Shown: positions 51,713 through 60,406 of the stretch, piece after piece | Numbering within the stretch: the first letter of the stretch is position 1 | Layout: the number at the start of each line of letters is the position of its first letter | From: Hydrogenothermaceae bacterium | Lineage (GTDB): Bacteria > Aquificota > Aquificia > Aquificales > Hydrogenothermaceae | Direction of reading: 5' to 3' | Length of the DNA: 64,000 nt | Assembly (NCBI GenBank): GCA_026418535.1 | Contig: JAOABC010000002.1 | Location: forward strand, 62,001 to 126,000 | Position numbers and translations under genes: made by a program | Notes under the pieces: model-generated | Seen by the model: the letters and a program-made list of their open reading frames with translations, nothing else | The model's database searches: none | Told to the model about the DNA's origin: nothing

Positions 51713-52813
51713 CTATTCCCCCACGGTTTTATAAAAATCTAGAACTTCCCACAGAAAATCTTCATCCTCTACACCAAACTGACCTAATATAGAAGTTTTT
51801 TTGTATATTGCTCTCCTTAACTTAAATAGCTCTATTATATCATTTACAGATAAATTGTAAAGTCTTTTCACTAATTTTTCATCATCTAAAGATAGGTTAA
51901 CTGCTATAGGTTTTTCCATACCTATCACGTAGACCATCTCAACTTTACATCTGTCTACTATACCCTTTGCTACTACGTTCTTGGCTATGAACCTTGCAAG
52001 GTAAGAAGCAGATCTGTCTATCTTTGATGGGTCTTTTCCGGGGAAAGCACTGCCACCACTTGGTACAGCGGTCCCATAAGCGTCAGAGACGATCTTTCTA
52101 CCTGTTAGACCGCTGTCAGCCATAGGTCCACCTATTAAAAATCTACCTAAGGGATTTATGATGATCTTTGTCTTCTCATCTATGAACTCTCTGTATCTAA
52201 TCTTCTTTATAACCTCTTCATGTATGACCTCTCGTAGTGTTTTATCGGATACGTAAGGTTCGTGCTGGACCATGATAACTAAGCTTTGTACCCTAACAGG
52301 TCTATGGTTCTCATACTCCACTACCACTATCACTTTTCCGTCCGGTCTGAGAAACTCTATAGTCCCATCCTTCCGGAGAGTGTCTATTCTTCTGGTCAGT
52401 TGGTTTGCCATGTTCGATGCTAAGGGCATGTAGTTATCTGTCTCGTTAGTGGCGTAACCTACCACGATACAACTGTCCCCTGCACCGTTGGACGGAATCC
52501 CGAGAGCTAACTCAGGACTTTGGTCGTTTATAGTCGTGATCACACCTGCAGTGTAACCATCAAAGCCATACTCAGGCTTAGTGTATCCGATCTCTATCAA
52601 TGTATTTCTTACTATACTCGGGATGTCAGCGTAAGCATCGGTGGATATCTCTCCTGCTATATGGACAAGACCCATAGTTATAAGGACCTCTATAGATGCT
52701 CTTGTGTATGGGTCCTTTGATATAAGGTCATCTAAGATAGCATCAGATATGATATCTGCAATCTTATCTGGATGTCCCAAACAGACACTTTCTGCAGACT
52801 GTATATACCTCAT
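51713..52813 (-). CDS. metK: S-adenosylmethionine synthase
   Basis: MetK makes SAM from methionine and ATP. The 366-residue protein has SAESVCLGHPDKIADIISDAIL (ATP and metal binding), AGVITTINDQSPELALG, FLIGGPMADSGLTGRKIVSDAYG and GGSAFPGKDPSKIDRSASYLARF, all diagnostic. It is slightly shorter than E. coli MetK (384). It lies 10 nt downstream of ilvD in the same direction. Confidence 0.97.
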   Translation of the reverse strand: MRYIQSAESVCLGHPDKIADIISDAILDDLISKDPYTRASIEVLITMGLVHIAGEISTDAYADIPSIVRNTLIEIGYTKPEYGFDGYTAGVITTINDQSPELALGIPSNGAGDSCIVVGYATNETDNYMPLASNMANQLTRRIDTLRKDGTIEFLRPDGKVIVVVEYENHRPVRVQSLVIMVQHEPYVSDKTLREVIHEEVIKKIRYREFIDEKTKIIINPLGRFLIGGPMADSGLTGRKIVSDAYGTAVPSGGSAFPGKDPSKIDRSASYLARFIAKNVVAKGIVDRCKVEMVYVIGMEKPIAVNLSLDDEKLVKRLYNLSVNDIIELFKLRRAIYKKTSILGQFGVEDEDFLWEVLDFYKTVGE

Positions 52814-52823
52814 CTCTCATACC

Positions 52824-54497
52824 TCAACTACACTCATCAGAAAGTAAAGCTCCTCTGTTTGCGGATGTTACAAGCTTAGAGTACCTTCTGAGCCATGGAC
52901 TGTTTATCTCCTTCTTCTTAGGTTTGAACTTTCTCATTCTACTTTCAAACTCTTCCTGTGGAATTAGTAGTTCTATTCTTCTGTTTGGTATATCTATAAG
53001 TATCTCGTCCCCATCCTGAACTATACCTATCGGTCCACCTGCAGCAGCTTCTGGGGATATATGTCCTATACAAGCCCCTCTTGTGGCTCCTGAGAACCTT
53101 CCATCAGTTATAAGAGACACTTTGTCCCCTAAACCCATTCCCATAATAGTAGATGTTGGGGCTAACATCTCTCTCATCCCAGGACCACCTTTAGGTCCTT
53201 CATATCTTATGACAACCACATTCCCCTCTTTCACTCTACCGTTGGTAATACCTTCTATCGCCTCCTCTTCACTGTCAAACACCACAGCCTTTCCTCTGTG
53301 GACCATTATCTTAGGGTCTACGGCTGCAGCTTTAACCACACCTCCAAAAGGTGCAAGGTTACCAAAGAGAACAGCAAGTCCACCAGTCTGACTGTAAGGG
53401 TTTTCAAGAGGTCTTATGACTTTACTGTCCTTTATTTCTGCATTCTGTATAACTTCTCCCAGAGTTTTCATCATCACAGTAGGTCTGTCAAGGTGAAGAA
53501 GTTCTTTCTTAGAAAGCTCTTTAAGTATGGCATATATACCTCCGGCCCTGTCTAGATCTTCCATATGGTAGTGGGATGCTGGAGCTAACTTACACAGGGT
53601 TGGGGTTCTAGCAGATATTTCGTCTATCTTTTCTATAGGGAAGTCTATCCCTGCTTCGTGGGCTATAGCAAGTAGATGTAGAACTGTGTTTGATGAGCCA
53701 CCCATAGCAATGTCTAGGGTGAAGGCATTCTCTATGGTCTGATAGTTAACTATATCCCTGAACTTTACACCCTCCTTTACAAGTTTGACGACTTGCCTTC
53801 CTGCTTCCTTTGCTAGCTCTTTTCTCCTTGGGTCTATAGCAAGTATGGAACCGTTACCAGGCAGTGCAATACCTAAAGCTTCTGCTAAACAGTTCATGGA
53901 GTTGGCCGTAAACATTCCAGAACAGGAACCACAACTTGGACATGCATGGGTCTCTATATCCTTTAATTCCTGTTCATCTATAATTCCTTTCTTTATAGAG
54001 CCTACTGCCTCAAACACAGTTGCCAGGTCTATAGGCTTACCTGTGGATGTGTGCCCTGCTGCCATAGGCCCCCCGCTTACGAGGATCGTTGGTATGTTTA
54101 CTCTGGCAGCAGCCATTATCATACCTGGAACTATCTTATCACAGTTTGGTATAAGGACTACTCCATCGAGTTTGTGGGCTTGAATGACTGTCTCTACAGA
54201 GTCCGCAATCAGTTCCCTACTTGGTAGAGAGTAGAACATTCCAGAGTGCCCCATAGCTATTCCGTCATCTACACCTATGACGTTAAACTCAAAAGGTATG
54301 CCTCCTGCTTCCCTTATACCTTCTTTTACATACTTTGCAAACTCCTGAAGATGGACATGCCCTGGTATTATATCTATATAAGAGTTAGCTACCCCAATAA
54401 AAGGTTTTTCAAAATCTTCCTCTGATAGACCACAGGCTCTCAGTAAGCTCCTGTGAGGTGCTCTTTCTATTCCCTTTTTGATTTCATCACTTCTCAT
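52824..54497 (-). CDS. ilvD: Dihydroxy-acid dehydratase
   Basis: IlvD dehydrates dihydroxy acids in valine and isoleucine synthesis using an iron-sulfur cluster. The 557-residue protein has [59 protein letters not shown] and the C-terminal [24 protein letters not shown]. Cluster Cys residues are present. Two in-frame ATGs compete; GGAG is 6 nt from the ATG at 54497 and would touch the one at 54503, so I use 54497. It heads a three-gene operon with metK and the GGDEF-like gene. Confidence 0.97.
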   Translation of the reverse strand: MRSDEIKKGIERAPHRSLLRACGLSEEDFEKPFIGVANSYIDIIPGHVHLQEFAKYVKEGIREAGGIPFEFNVIGVDDGIAMGHSGMFYSLPSRELIADSVETVIQAHKLDGVVLIPNCDKIVPGMIMAAARVNIPTILVSGGPMAAGHTSTGKPIDLATVFEAVGSIKKGIIDEQELKDIETHACPSCGSCSGMFTANSMNCLAEALGIALPGNGSILAIDPRRKELAKEAGRQVVKLVKEGVKFRDIVNYQTIENAFTLDIAMGGSSNTVLHLLAIAHEAGIDFPIEKIDEISARTPTLCKLAPASHYHMEDLDRAGGIYAILKELSKKELLHLDRPTVMMKTLGEVIQNAEIKDSKVIRPLENPYSQTGGLAVLFGNLAPFGGVVKAAAVDPKIMVHRGKAVVFDSEEEAIEGITNGRVKEGNVVVIRYEGPKGGPGMREMLAPTSTIMGMGLGDKVSLITDGRFSGATRGACIGHISPEAAAGGPIGIVQDGDEILIDIPNRRIELLIPQEEFESRMRKFKPKKKEINSPWLRRYSKLVTSANRGALLSDECS

Positions 54498-54572
54498 TTT
54501 CATCTCCTACTTTTTTAGTCACGTTGTAATAAATATATTAAAACATTTTTTATAGACAAAAGATGAAGAGTA

Positions 54573-57500
54573 TCATTTCCTCTTGAACCTCTCTAGAATC
54601 TGTCTCTTTTTCTTCCTGAGCTGTCTTATTTTCTCATCTATGAACCTCTGGAGTTTGTTTGGTCTACTGCGACTAGGGTAAGGGGAGGGTTCTCTGTAGA
54701 ACAGCTTGTATACAGCTGGAAGTATAAGAAGTGTAAGTAGTGTAGATGTGAATATACCACCTATCACAACTGTTGCTATAGGTTTTTGGGTTTCAGAACC
54801 AACATCACTGGTGAGAAGTATAGGGACTAAACCTAAGGATGCAGCTGTAGCTGTTATGAGTATTGGTCTTAATCTTAGTCTTGTGGCTACTTCTATAGCT
54901 TTGTCTATCGGTTTGCCCTCTTCAAGCATCTGTCTTATGTATGATATGAGGACTACACCGTTCAGTGTTGCTATACCAAACACAGCTATGAACCCTATGG
55001 CAGCAGGGACTGATAGGTTAAACCCAGATAAGTAGAGAGCCAGTATACCTCCTATAGTTGCAAACGGAACGTTCATTAACACTATCAGACTGTCTTTTAC
55101 TGAATGGTAGTTTATGTATAAAATTATGAATATTAGTAATATAACCATAGGTATTATGATGGAGAGCTTTTTCATGGCTCTCTCTTGGTTTTCAAACTGA
55201 CCTGCAAACTTAATGTAGTACCCTTCAGGAAGTTTGATCTTACTATCTATTCCCAACCGAAGGTCGTTTATAAAACCTCCTAGATCTCTGCCTTTTAAGT
55301 TAGACTGGACTAGAGCATACCTCTGACCGTTCTCGTGTCTTATCTTAAAGAACCCTTCTGATATCTCTATGTCCGCAACTTGGGAGAGAGTTATCAGTAT
55401 ATTCTCAGAGTTAAAGACAGGGATGTTTAAGAATCTCTCTAGATCATTAAGTTCTCTGTCCGGTATCTTCAGGATGATAGGGTATGTGATCAAACCTTCT
55501 TTCAGTGTGTTTACTTCTACACCAGCTATTGCTTCCTCTATTATCTTCAGTAGGTCGTTTATAGTGAGTCCATACCTTGCAAGGAGTTCCTTCTTAGGGA
55601 GTATCTTCATCTGTAACTTACCTTTCTGGACTTCCATCTCTACGTCTACAGAGCCAGGTGTCTGACGGACTATCTCTTCTATCTTCTCTCCTATCTCGTT
55701 CAGTTTGTTAAGGTCATCTCCAAACACTTTTATAGCTACAGTGGACTTTACTCCAGATAGAAGCTCGTCTATCCTCATCTGGATAGGCTGGGTAAAACTG
55801 AACTTAGCCCCTGGAAGTTCTTCCAACTTTTTCCTTAGAGCATCCTCAAACTCAGTCTTCGTCTTAAAACTCTTCCACTCACTGTAAGGTTTTAGTATGA
55901 TAAAGGTCTCCATATAGTTCAGATCTTCTGGGTCTGCTTTCTCTGACCTACCTGCCATCGTAAAGGCGTCTTTTACCTCCGGAAAGCTTTTTGCAGTCCT
56001 TTCAACAAAGGATGCAACCTGTTTAGACTCTTCCTTCGTAACATTCGGGCTTAGGTAGGTCTTGACAAGAGATGCTCCCTCATCAAGTGTTGGAGCAAAC
56101 TCAGTCCCTATCCTTGTTAGTAGGAATACTGAGGATATGAAAGCAATAACCACCCCTGTTAGCACAACCTTTGGGTACCTTAAAGTCTTTGACAGAACTT
56201 TCTGGTAGAACTTTGCAACTATCTGCATAACTCTAGGCTCTTCCTCTTTTTCAGCCTTTAGGAAGTAGAAAGCCAAAATCGGCATGAAGATGAAAGCAAC
56301 AAGTAGGGAAGAGAACAGAGCAAAGATGATCGTAGTAGCCAGAGGTTTGTAGTATTTACCTTCTACAGACTCAAAGCTGTAGATAGGAATAAAGACTATA
56401 GCTATCACAAAAACAGCAAACAGAACAGGTCTAAAAACCTCCCTAACAGACAGAGACAGTATCTCCAACTTTCCAGATTTGGATTTGGTAAACTCCGGAG
56501 TATGATGAAAATGTCTGTATATGTTCTCTATTACCACTACAGATGCGTCTGCAAACAGACCCATTCCTATGGCAAGCCCTGCAAAAGACATCAGGTTCCC
56601 AGAGATGTCTGCATTCTTCATAAAGATGAAAGCCATCAGGAGTGTTATAGGTATAGATAAGACTGTTATCAGTGCTGCTCTAAAGTTTCCAAGGTAGAAT
56701 ATCATGGCTAATGTAACTAGAACTATACCTTCGATCAGAGCCTTCTCTACAGTATGGATAGCCTTCTCTATCAAGTAAGCTTGGTCGTAAAGGACCCGGA
56801 GGTTTACCCCTTCAGAAAGGACTTTCTTAACATCCTCAAGTTTTAAGTACACATTCTTTATAACCTCTTTGGTGTTTGTGAAGACCCTCTTTACTACGAT
56901 GTTCCCTTGGGCCTCTTCTCCATTTAGAGAGAATATTCCTCTCCTTCCTGGTACTTCATCTACGACTATTTCAGCTAATTCAGATGTTCTGAGGTAGAAA
57001 CCCTCCTTAGTCTTTATAGGTATATTCCTTATATCCTCTATACTGCTTATTACCCCTATACCCCTTAAAACTATATCTTTGCCGTTTATTATTGCGTATC
57101 CACCACCAACTAACCCTCCTCCTGCCTTTAACTGTTCTATCAACTCAGATAGGGAGATGTTATAGGCTATCATCTTCTCGTAATCAGGCTTTATCAGGAA
57201 TGCTCTATCAGGACCCCACTCGTTTATATCTTCAACTCCTTCAACGGACCTAAGCAGAGGTCTTACCTTCCATCTCTCTATACTCTTTAGCTCTGATAGT
57301 GTGTGGTTTTTTCCTTCTAAAACGTAGAACATAACAAAACTCAGTCCAGATGCGTTTGGGCCCATAACAGGCTTATAGGTTGGGTCTAATACAGACTGAG
57401 CTTCTGAGAGCTTCTCCATTACCAGTTTCCGAGCAAAGTAGACATCTGTCCCATCTTTAAAGAAGACAGTAACCTGTGATAAACCGGCTATAGAGACACT

Positions 57501-57737
57501 TCTAACACCAGTTACATTCTTCATCCCGGAAACAATTGACTCTATCTTCTTTGTTATTAGAGCCTCTACCTCTTCAGCAGATAGGCCAGGAGCCTCTGTA
57601 TAGATGTTTACTTGTATCGGAGTAGGGTCTGGAAATGTATCTACCGGAAGGGTTTTATAAGAGTAAAAACCTAGACCAACGGTGAATATAAGGATGAATA
57701 GGACTATAACTCTATTATTCAGAATAAAATCTATCAT
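54573..57737 (-). CDS. czcA: Heavy-metal RND efflux pump, CzcA-like
   Basis: This 1054-residue HME-type RND transporter has 12 TM segments and two periplasmic loops. The opening VDTFPDPTPIQVNIYTEAPGLSAEEVE and GMKNVTGVRSVS are typical of CzcA/CusA. TM4 reads GLAIGMGLFADASVVVIENIYRHFH with the proton-relay Asp. The TM10 region AAIGFIAVFGIATLNGVVLISYI follows the CzcA pattern (divalent Co/Zn/Cd/Ni) rather than the CusA pattern with a Glu. It overlaps the adaptor gene by 4 nt. Metal specificity remains an inference. Confidence 0.93.
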   Translation of the reverse strand: MIDFILNNRVIVLFILIFTVGLGFYSYKTLPVDTFPDPTPIQVNIYTEAPGLSAEEVEALITKKIESIVSGMKNVTGVRSVSIAGLSQVTVFFKDGTDVYFARKLVMEKLSEAQSVLDPTYKPVMGPNASGLSFVMFYVLEGKNHTLSELKSIERWKVRPLLRSVEGVEDINEWGPDRAFLIKPDYEKMIAYNISLSELIEQLKAGGGLVGGGYAIINGKDIVLRGIGVISSIEDIRNIPIKTKEGFYLRTSELAEIVVDEVPGRRGIFSLNGEEAQGNIVVKRVFTNTKEVIKNVYLKLEDVKKVLSEGVNLRVLYDQAYLIEKAIHTVEKALIEGIVLVTLAMIFYLGNFRAALITVLSIPITLLMAFIFMKNADISGNLMSFAGLAIGMGLFADASVVVIENIYRHFHHTPEFTKSKSGKLEILSLSVREVFRPVLFAVFVIAIVFIPIYSFESVEGKYYKPLATTIIFALFSSLLVAFIFMPILAFYFLKAEKEEEPRVMQIVAKFYQKVLSKTLRYPKVVLTGVVIAFISSVFLLTRIGTEFAPTLDEGASLVKTYLSPNVTKEESKQVASFVERTAKSFPEVKDAFTMAGRSEKADPEDLNYMETFIILKPYSEWKSFKTKTEFEDALRKKLEELPGAKFSFTQPIQMRIDELLSGVKSTVAIKVFGDDLNKLNEIGEKIEEIVRQTPGSVDVEMEVQKGKLQMKILPKKELLARYGLTINDLLKIIEEAIAGVEVNTLKEGLITYPIILKIPDRELNDLERFLNIPVFNSENILITLSQVADIEISEGFFKIRHENGQRYALVQSNLKGRDLGGFINDLRLGIDSKIKLPEGYYIKFAGQFENQERAMKKLSIIIPMVILLIFIILYINYHSVKDSLIVLMNVPFATIGGILALYLSGFNLSVPAAIGFIAVFGIATLNGVVLISYIRQMLEEGKPIDKAIEVATRLRLRPILITATAASLGLVPILLTSDVGSETQKPIATVVIGGIFTSTLLTLLILPAVYKLFYREPSPYPSRSRPNKLQRFIDEKIRQLRKKKRQILERFKRK

Positions 57738-58786
57738 CTACTACCTCCAAAAAACTCCCTCTCTAAGAGATTTAGACCAGATACAACTACTTGATCTCCA
57801 TCTGACAGTCCTTCAGAGATTACAAATCTATCATCCAACTTTTTGCCTATGATAACCGGTGTAAGTACATACTTATCTCCTTTCTTTACAACAACGTAGT
57901 TACCACTCTTTGACATGATTACAACGCTTTTGGAGATTACTATCCCATGTTCCCTGTCCTTTGAAAACCGAACTGAGACGAACATGTTTGGTTTCAAGCT
58001 GTAATCACTGTTCTTAACAGATATAAAAACTTTGTTTCTTCTCGTTTGAGGGTCTAACTGGTAGTCTATTAAGTAGACCTTTCCTGGAATTTCTCTATCT
58101 GTTGGTGTTTTGACCGTCACATCCATTCCGATCTTTGCTATCTCAATCTTCTCAGGAGGTATCTGAGTTACAACTAAGATGTTGGATATATCTGATATCT
58201 TCGCGATCTCTTTACCTATACCTACAGGGGAGCCCGCTAAGACGTAGACATCGAGGACTACTCCACTCTCTTTAGCAGTTATGAGGAGTTTGTTCTCCTT
58301 TATCTCTCCGTAAGAAGCAAGTGTTTTCTCCAGTGCCCTCAGGTTTGCTATAGCATTTTCGTACTCCACTTTAGATGAGTAGTATCTTGAGAAAGGGATA
58401 ACCTCTTCATGGTAGAGCATCTGGTCTCTCTCCAGTATGTTCTTCGCAGTCTCTACCTTTACTTTTGCTATCTCTATTTGAGACTTTATCTGGTTTATCT
58501 CCGGAGAGATCACCGTGGCTATAACCTGTCCCTTTTTTACGAAGCTACCCTTCTTCACAAGTAACTTATCTAAAACTCCATCCACCACGGAGGATACCAT
58601 GTAGCTGTTTTTTGGGTCTTCAGAGACCACTCCAGGGAACTCATCTTTATCTGAGACAACCTCTTTCTTCACCACCATAGTCTTTATATTGAAGTTCTTC
58701 TCAACTTCCTGACTTAACTTGATCTCTTTTGAAAAACCGGCTTTAATTAAGAGTATGGTCAACGTGAAAGCTACAAGTTTTTTCAT
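57734..58786 (-). CDS. czcB: CzcB/CusB-like efflux adaptor
   Basis: The periplasmic adaptor has 350 residues: a signal peptide (MKKLVAFTLTILLIKAGFSK), lipoyl halves (VVDGVLDKLLVKKGSFVKKGQVIA and ITAKESGVVLDVYVLAGSPVG), a short helical hairpin between them (about 95-155) and beta domains ending GLSDGDQVVVSGLNLLERE. No His-rich or Met-rich N-terminal metal domain is seen. It overlaps both neighbours by 4 nt. Confidence 0.9.
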   Translation of the reverse strand: MKKLVAFTLTILLIKAGFSKEIKLSQEVEKNFNIKTMVVKKEVVSDKDEFPGVVSEDPKNSYMVSSVVDGVLDKLLVKKGSFVKKGQVIATVISPEINQIKSQIEIAKVKVETAKNILERDQMLYHEEVIPFSRYYSSKVEYENAIANLRALEKTLASYGEIKENKLLITAKESGVVLDVYVLAGSPVGIGKEIAKISDISNILVVTQIPPEKIEIAKIGMDVTVKTPTDREIPGKVYLIDYQLDPQTRRNKVFISVKNSDYSLKPNMFVSVRFSKDREHGIVISKSVVIMSKSGNYVVVKKGDKYVLTPVIIGKKLDDRFVISEGLSDGDQVVVSGLNLLEREFFGGSR

Positions 58787-59958
58787 AGTAAACTGCCTCC
58801 TATCTTTATGTAATCTCCATAGTTCTTATGCGCATTGTTTAAAAGTTCATACTTAAATCTAAGGGTCTGATAGTAATCATTCTTTATACTTGTTAGTTCA
58901 AAGAGAGTTATCACTTTCAGTCTGTAGCTTTTGTTCGCAAGTTGTAACTGTTGGTTGAGAGTTGGTATAACTTTTTCTTGGAGCTCTTGAATCTGTCCTT
59001 TTAAAAGCTTGTCCGTTCTCTTTATAGATTCAAACTTTATGGAGTAGTTCTTTAGGTTGTAGTCTAACAAGTTCTCAAAGTAGGCTTTTTTGTTCCTTAT
59101 GGTGAGTAACTCTCCAAGGTATCTGTTAAACACAGGAAGTGTTGCAGACAAAAAAACTCCTCCTTCGTAGTTATTCCGGAATACCTCTCTACCTATGAAC
59201 CCTACTGATACTTGTGGCTTAGCTAAAGCTCTGTAGTACTCTTCTTGATTAGACAATGCCTTAAGGTTTGACTGAATAAACCTATAATCCGGAAGTTGTA
59301 GGAGATCTATATCCTTTATCTCTTTCAACTGGGATATGTCTCCATCAACTGTAGAAACATTAAAACCCACCTTTGCAGAGAGCCTCTCGATAGACTGTCT
59401 ATAACTTAGCTTCTGTTTTTCGTAGTTTATCTTGGTAAGTTCGTAATCCTTCTCTGACCTTAGCATGTCTATCTTTGATATCTCTCCAAGTTCATACGTC
59501 TTTCTGACAAAGCTCAGTATATCCTCAGAGAAAGCAAGCTCTTGTTTTGATATCTCTAAAAGTTCTCTGTTATAGAGAGCTTCAAAAAAGAGTGTGTATA
59601 CATCAGATATAAATTCTCTTTTAAAGGTTTCAAAGCTGTACTTTATAGCATCATACAAGTTTAAAGCCTCTTCGATCTTAAACCTTCTACTACCGTAGAG
59701 GTACAAAGGTTGAGATACTGACAACTCTGTGACTGTTCCGGAAAAATCTTTCCTTGAGATAAGTTTCCCAAACTCAGTGTATACCTCAGGATTTGCAAAC
59801 ACTCTTGCTTTCAGGATCTCTCCTTCAAAGGATTTAACCTCATACCCCTTGCTCTTTATTAACTTACTATCGTATGCTCTGTTTAGTATTTCCTCTAACG
59901 TCTCTCCTTTTACTGTAAAGAAAGAGGCTAAAACTAATCCTAGTACAACTCTTACCAT
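58783..59958 (-). CDS. czcC: CzcC-like TolC-family outer membrane protein
   Basis: The outer membrane channel of the metal efflux system has a signal peptide (MVRVVLGLVLASFFTVKG), then TLEEILNRAYDSKLIKS as the start of the repeat, long helices and a second half with DFSG-like strands and ELTSIKNDYYQTLRFKYELLN near the end. The 391 residues are near the CzcC size. GGAGGG precedes the ATG. Genes run C-B-A in the usual order, about 50 nt after the small exported protein. Confidence 0.88.
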   Translation of the reverse strand: MVRVVLGLVLASFFTVKGETLEEILNRAYDSKLIKSKGYEVKSFEGEILKARVFANPEVYTEFGKLISRKDFSGTVTELSVSQPLYLYGSRRFKIEEALNLYDAIKYSFETFKREFISDVYTLFFEALYNRELLEISKQELAFSEDILSFVRKTYELGEISKIDMLRSEKDYELTKINYEKQKLSYRQSIERLSAKVGFNVSTVDGDISQLKEIKDIDLLQLPDYRFIQSNLKALSNQEEYYRALAKPQVSVGFIGREVFRNNYEGGVFLSATLPVFNRYLGELLTIRNKKAYFENLLDYNLKNYSIKFESIKRTDKLLKGQIQELQEKVIPTLNQQLQLANKSYRLKVITLFELTSIKNDYYQTLRFKYELLNNAHKNYGDYIKIGGSLL

Positions 59959-60008
59959 AAAGTTATCCCTCCGGTTTTGGATTACTAACTACAGATATTA
60001 TAGGATCT

Positions 60009-60278
60009 TTAGATTGTTCGGGGTGGTTTAAATATCATAGATATCATAAAGTAGACCTTAAAGTTAGGTCCTTTTGACATAGACCTCATGGATTGCCATC
60101 TGAAAAAGGAGTTGTTTTCAACTGTTATATCTACATCCACCTCTTCTTTATCTTCGAACATAACTGGTCTTTCGTATGATTTTTCTTCAAGAATAACACC
60201 TTCTGAGGATGTATACTGCGTATTTATAAACATCAAAAATATAAAGGTAAAAAGCCTAAGAAACAAATTTTTTTTCAT
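60009..60278 (-). CDS. Small exported protein at head of metal efflux operon, unknown
   Basis: The 89-residue protein has a convincing signal peptide (MKKNLFLRLFTFIFLMFINTQYTSS), an acidic stretch (FEDKEEVDVDITVEN) and a C-terminal part with FRWQSMRSMSKG. The W-x-x-M-x-x-M spacing is reminiscent of the Trp/Met copper site of CusF, but the rest does not match CusF and the resemblance may be chance. It starts only about 4 nt from the predicted transcription start, without a Shine-Dalgarno, so it may be leaderless. It is the first gene of the efflux operon. Confidence 0.45.
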   Translation of the reverse strand: MKKNLFLRLFTFIFLMFINTQYTSSEGVILEEKSYERPVMFEDKEEVDVDITVENNSFFRWQSMRSMSKGPNFKVYFMISMIFKPPRTI

Positions 60279-60288
60279 TTCATTTTTA

Positions 60289-60297
60289 ATTATACCA
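60289..60297 (-). promoter_or_regulatory. Putative extended -10 promoter of metal efflux operon
   Basis: On the minus strand TGG-TATAAT is a perfect -10 hexamer with TG extension. Transcription would start near 60282, leaving almost no leader before the small exported protein gene. Confidence 0.55.
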
Positions 60298-60344
60298 AAA
60301 TCTAGTTTATAGATATAACCTTTTATTATCCGTAAAAATTGTTG

Positions 60345-60373
60345 TTGATTTAATCATTAAAGTAGTGTAAAAT
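60345..60373 (+). promoter_or_regulatory. Promoter of TonB receptor gene with overlapping palindrome
   Basis: A TTGATT -35 and a TAAAAT -10 are 17 bp apart. The palindrome TGATT-T-AATCA (60346-60356) overlaps the -35 box and could be an operator, perhaps for a metal-responsive repressor; it does not fit a full Fur box. AGGAGGT precedes the receptor ATG. Confidence 0.5.
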
Positions 60374-60406
60374 TTAACAAAAATATTAACAAAAGGAGGT
60401 TATACT

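Noticed and set aside
60088-60312. Plus-strand 74-residue frame opposite the small exported protein
   Set aside because: It lacks a ribosome-binding site and spans the likely promoters; the minus-strand frame has a real signal peptide.
60340-60365. Fur box before the TonB receptor
   Set aside because: Only one half (AATCATTA) agrees with the Fur consensus; the other half does not. I kept it as an unassigned palindrome.
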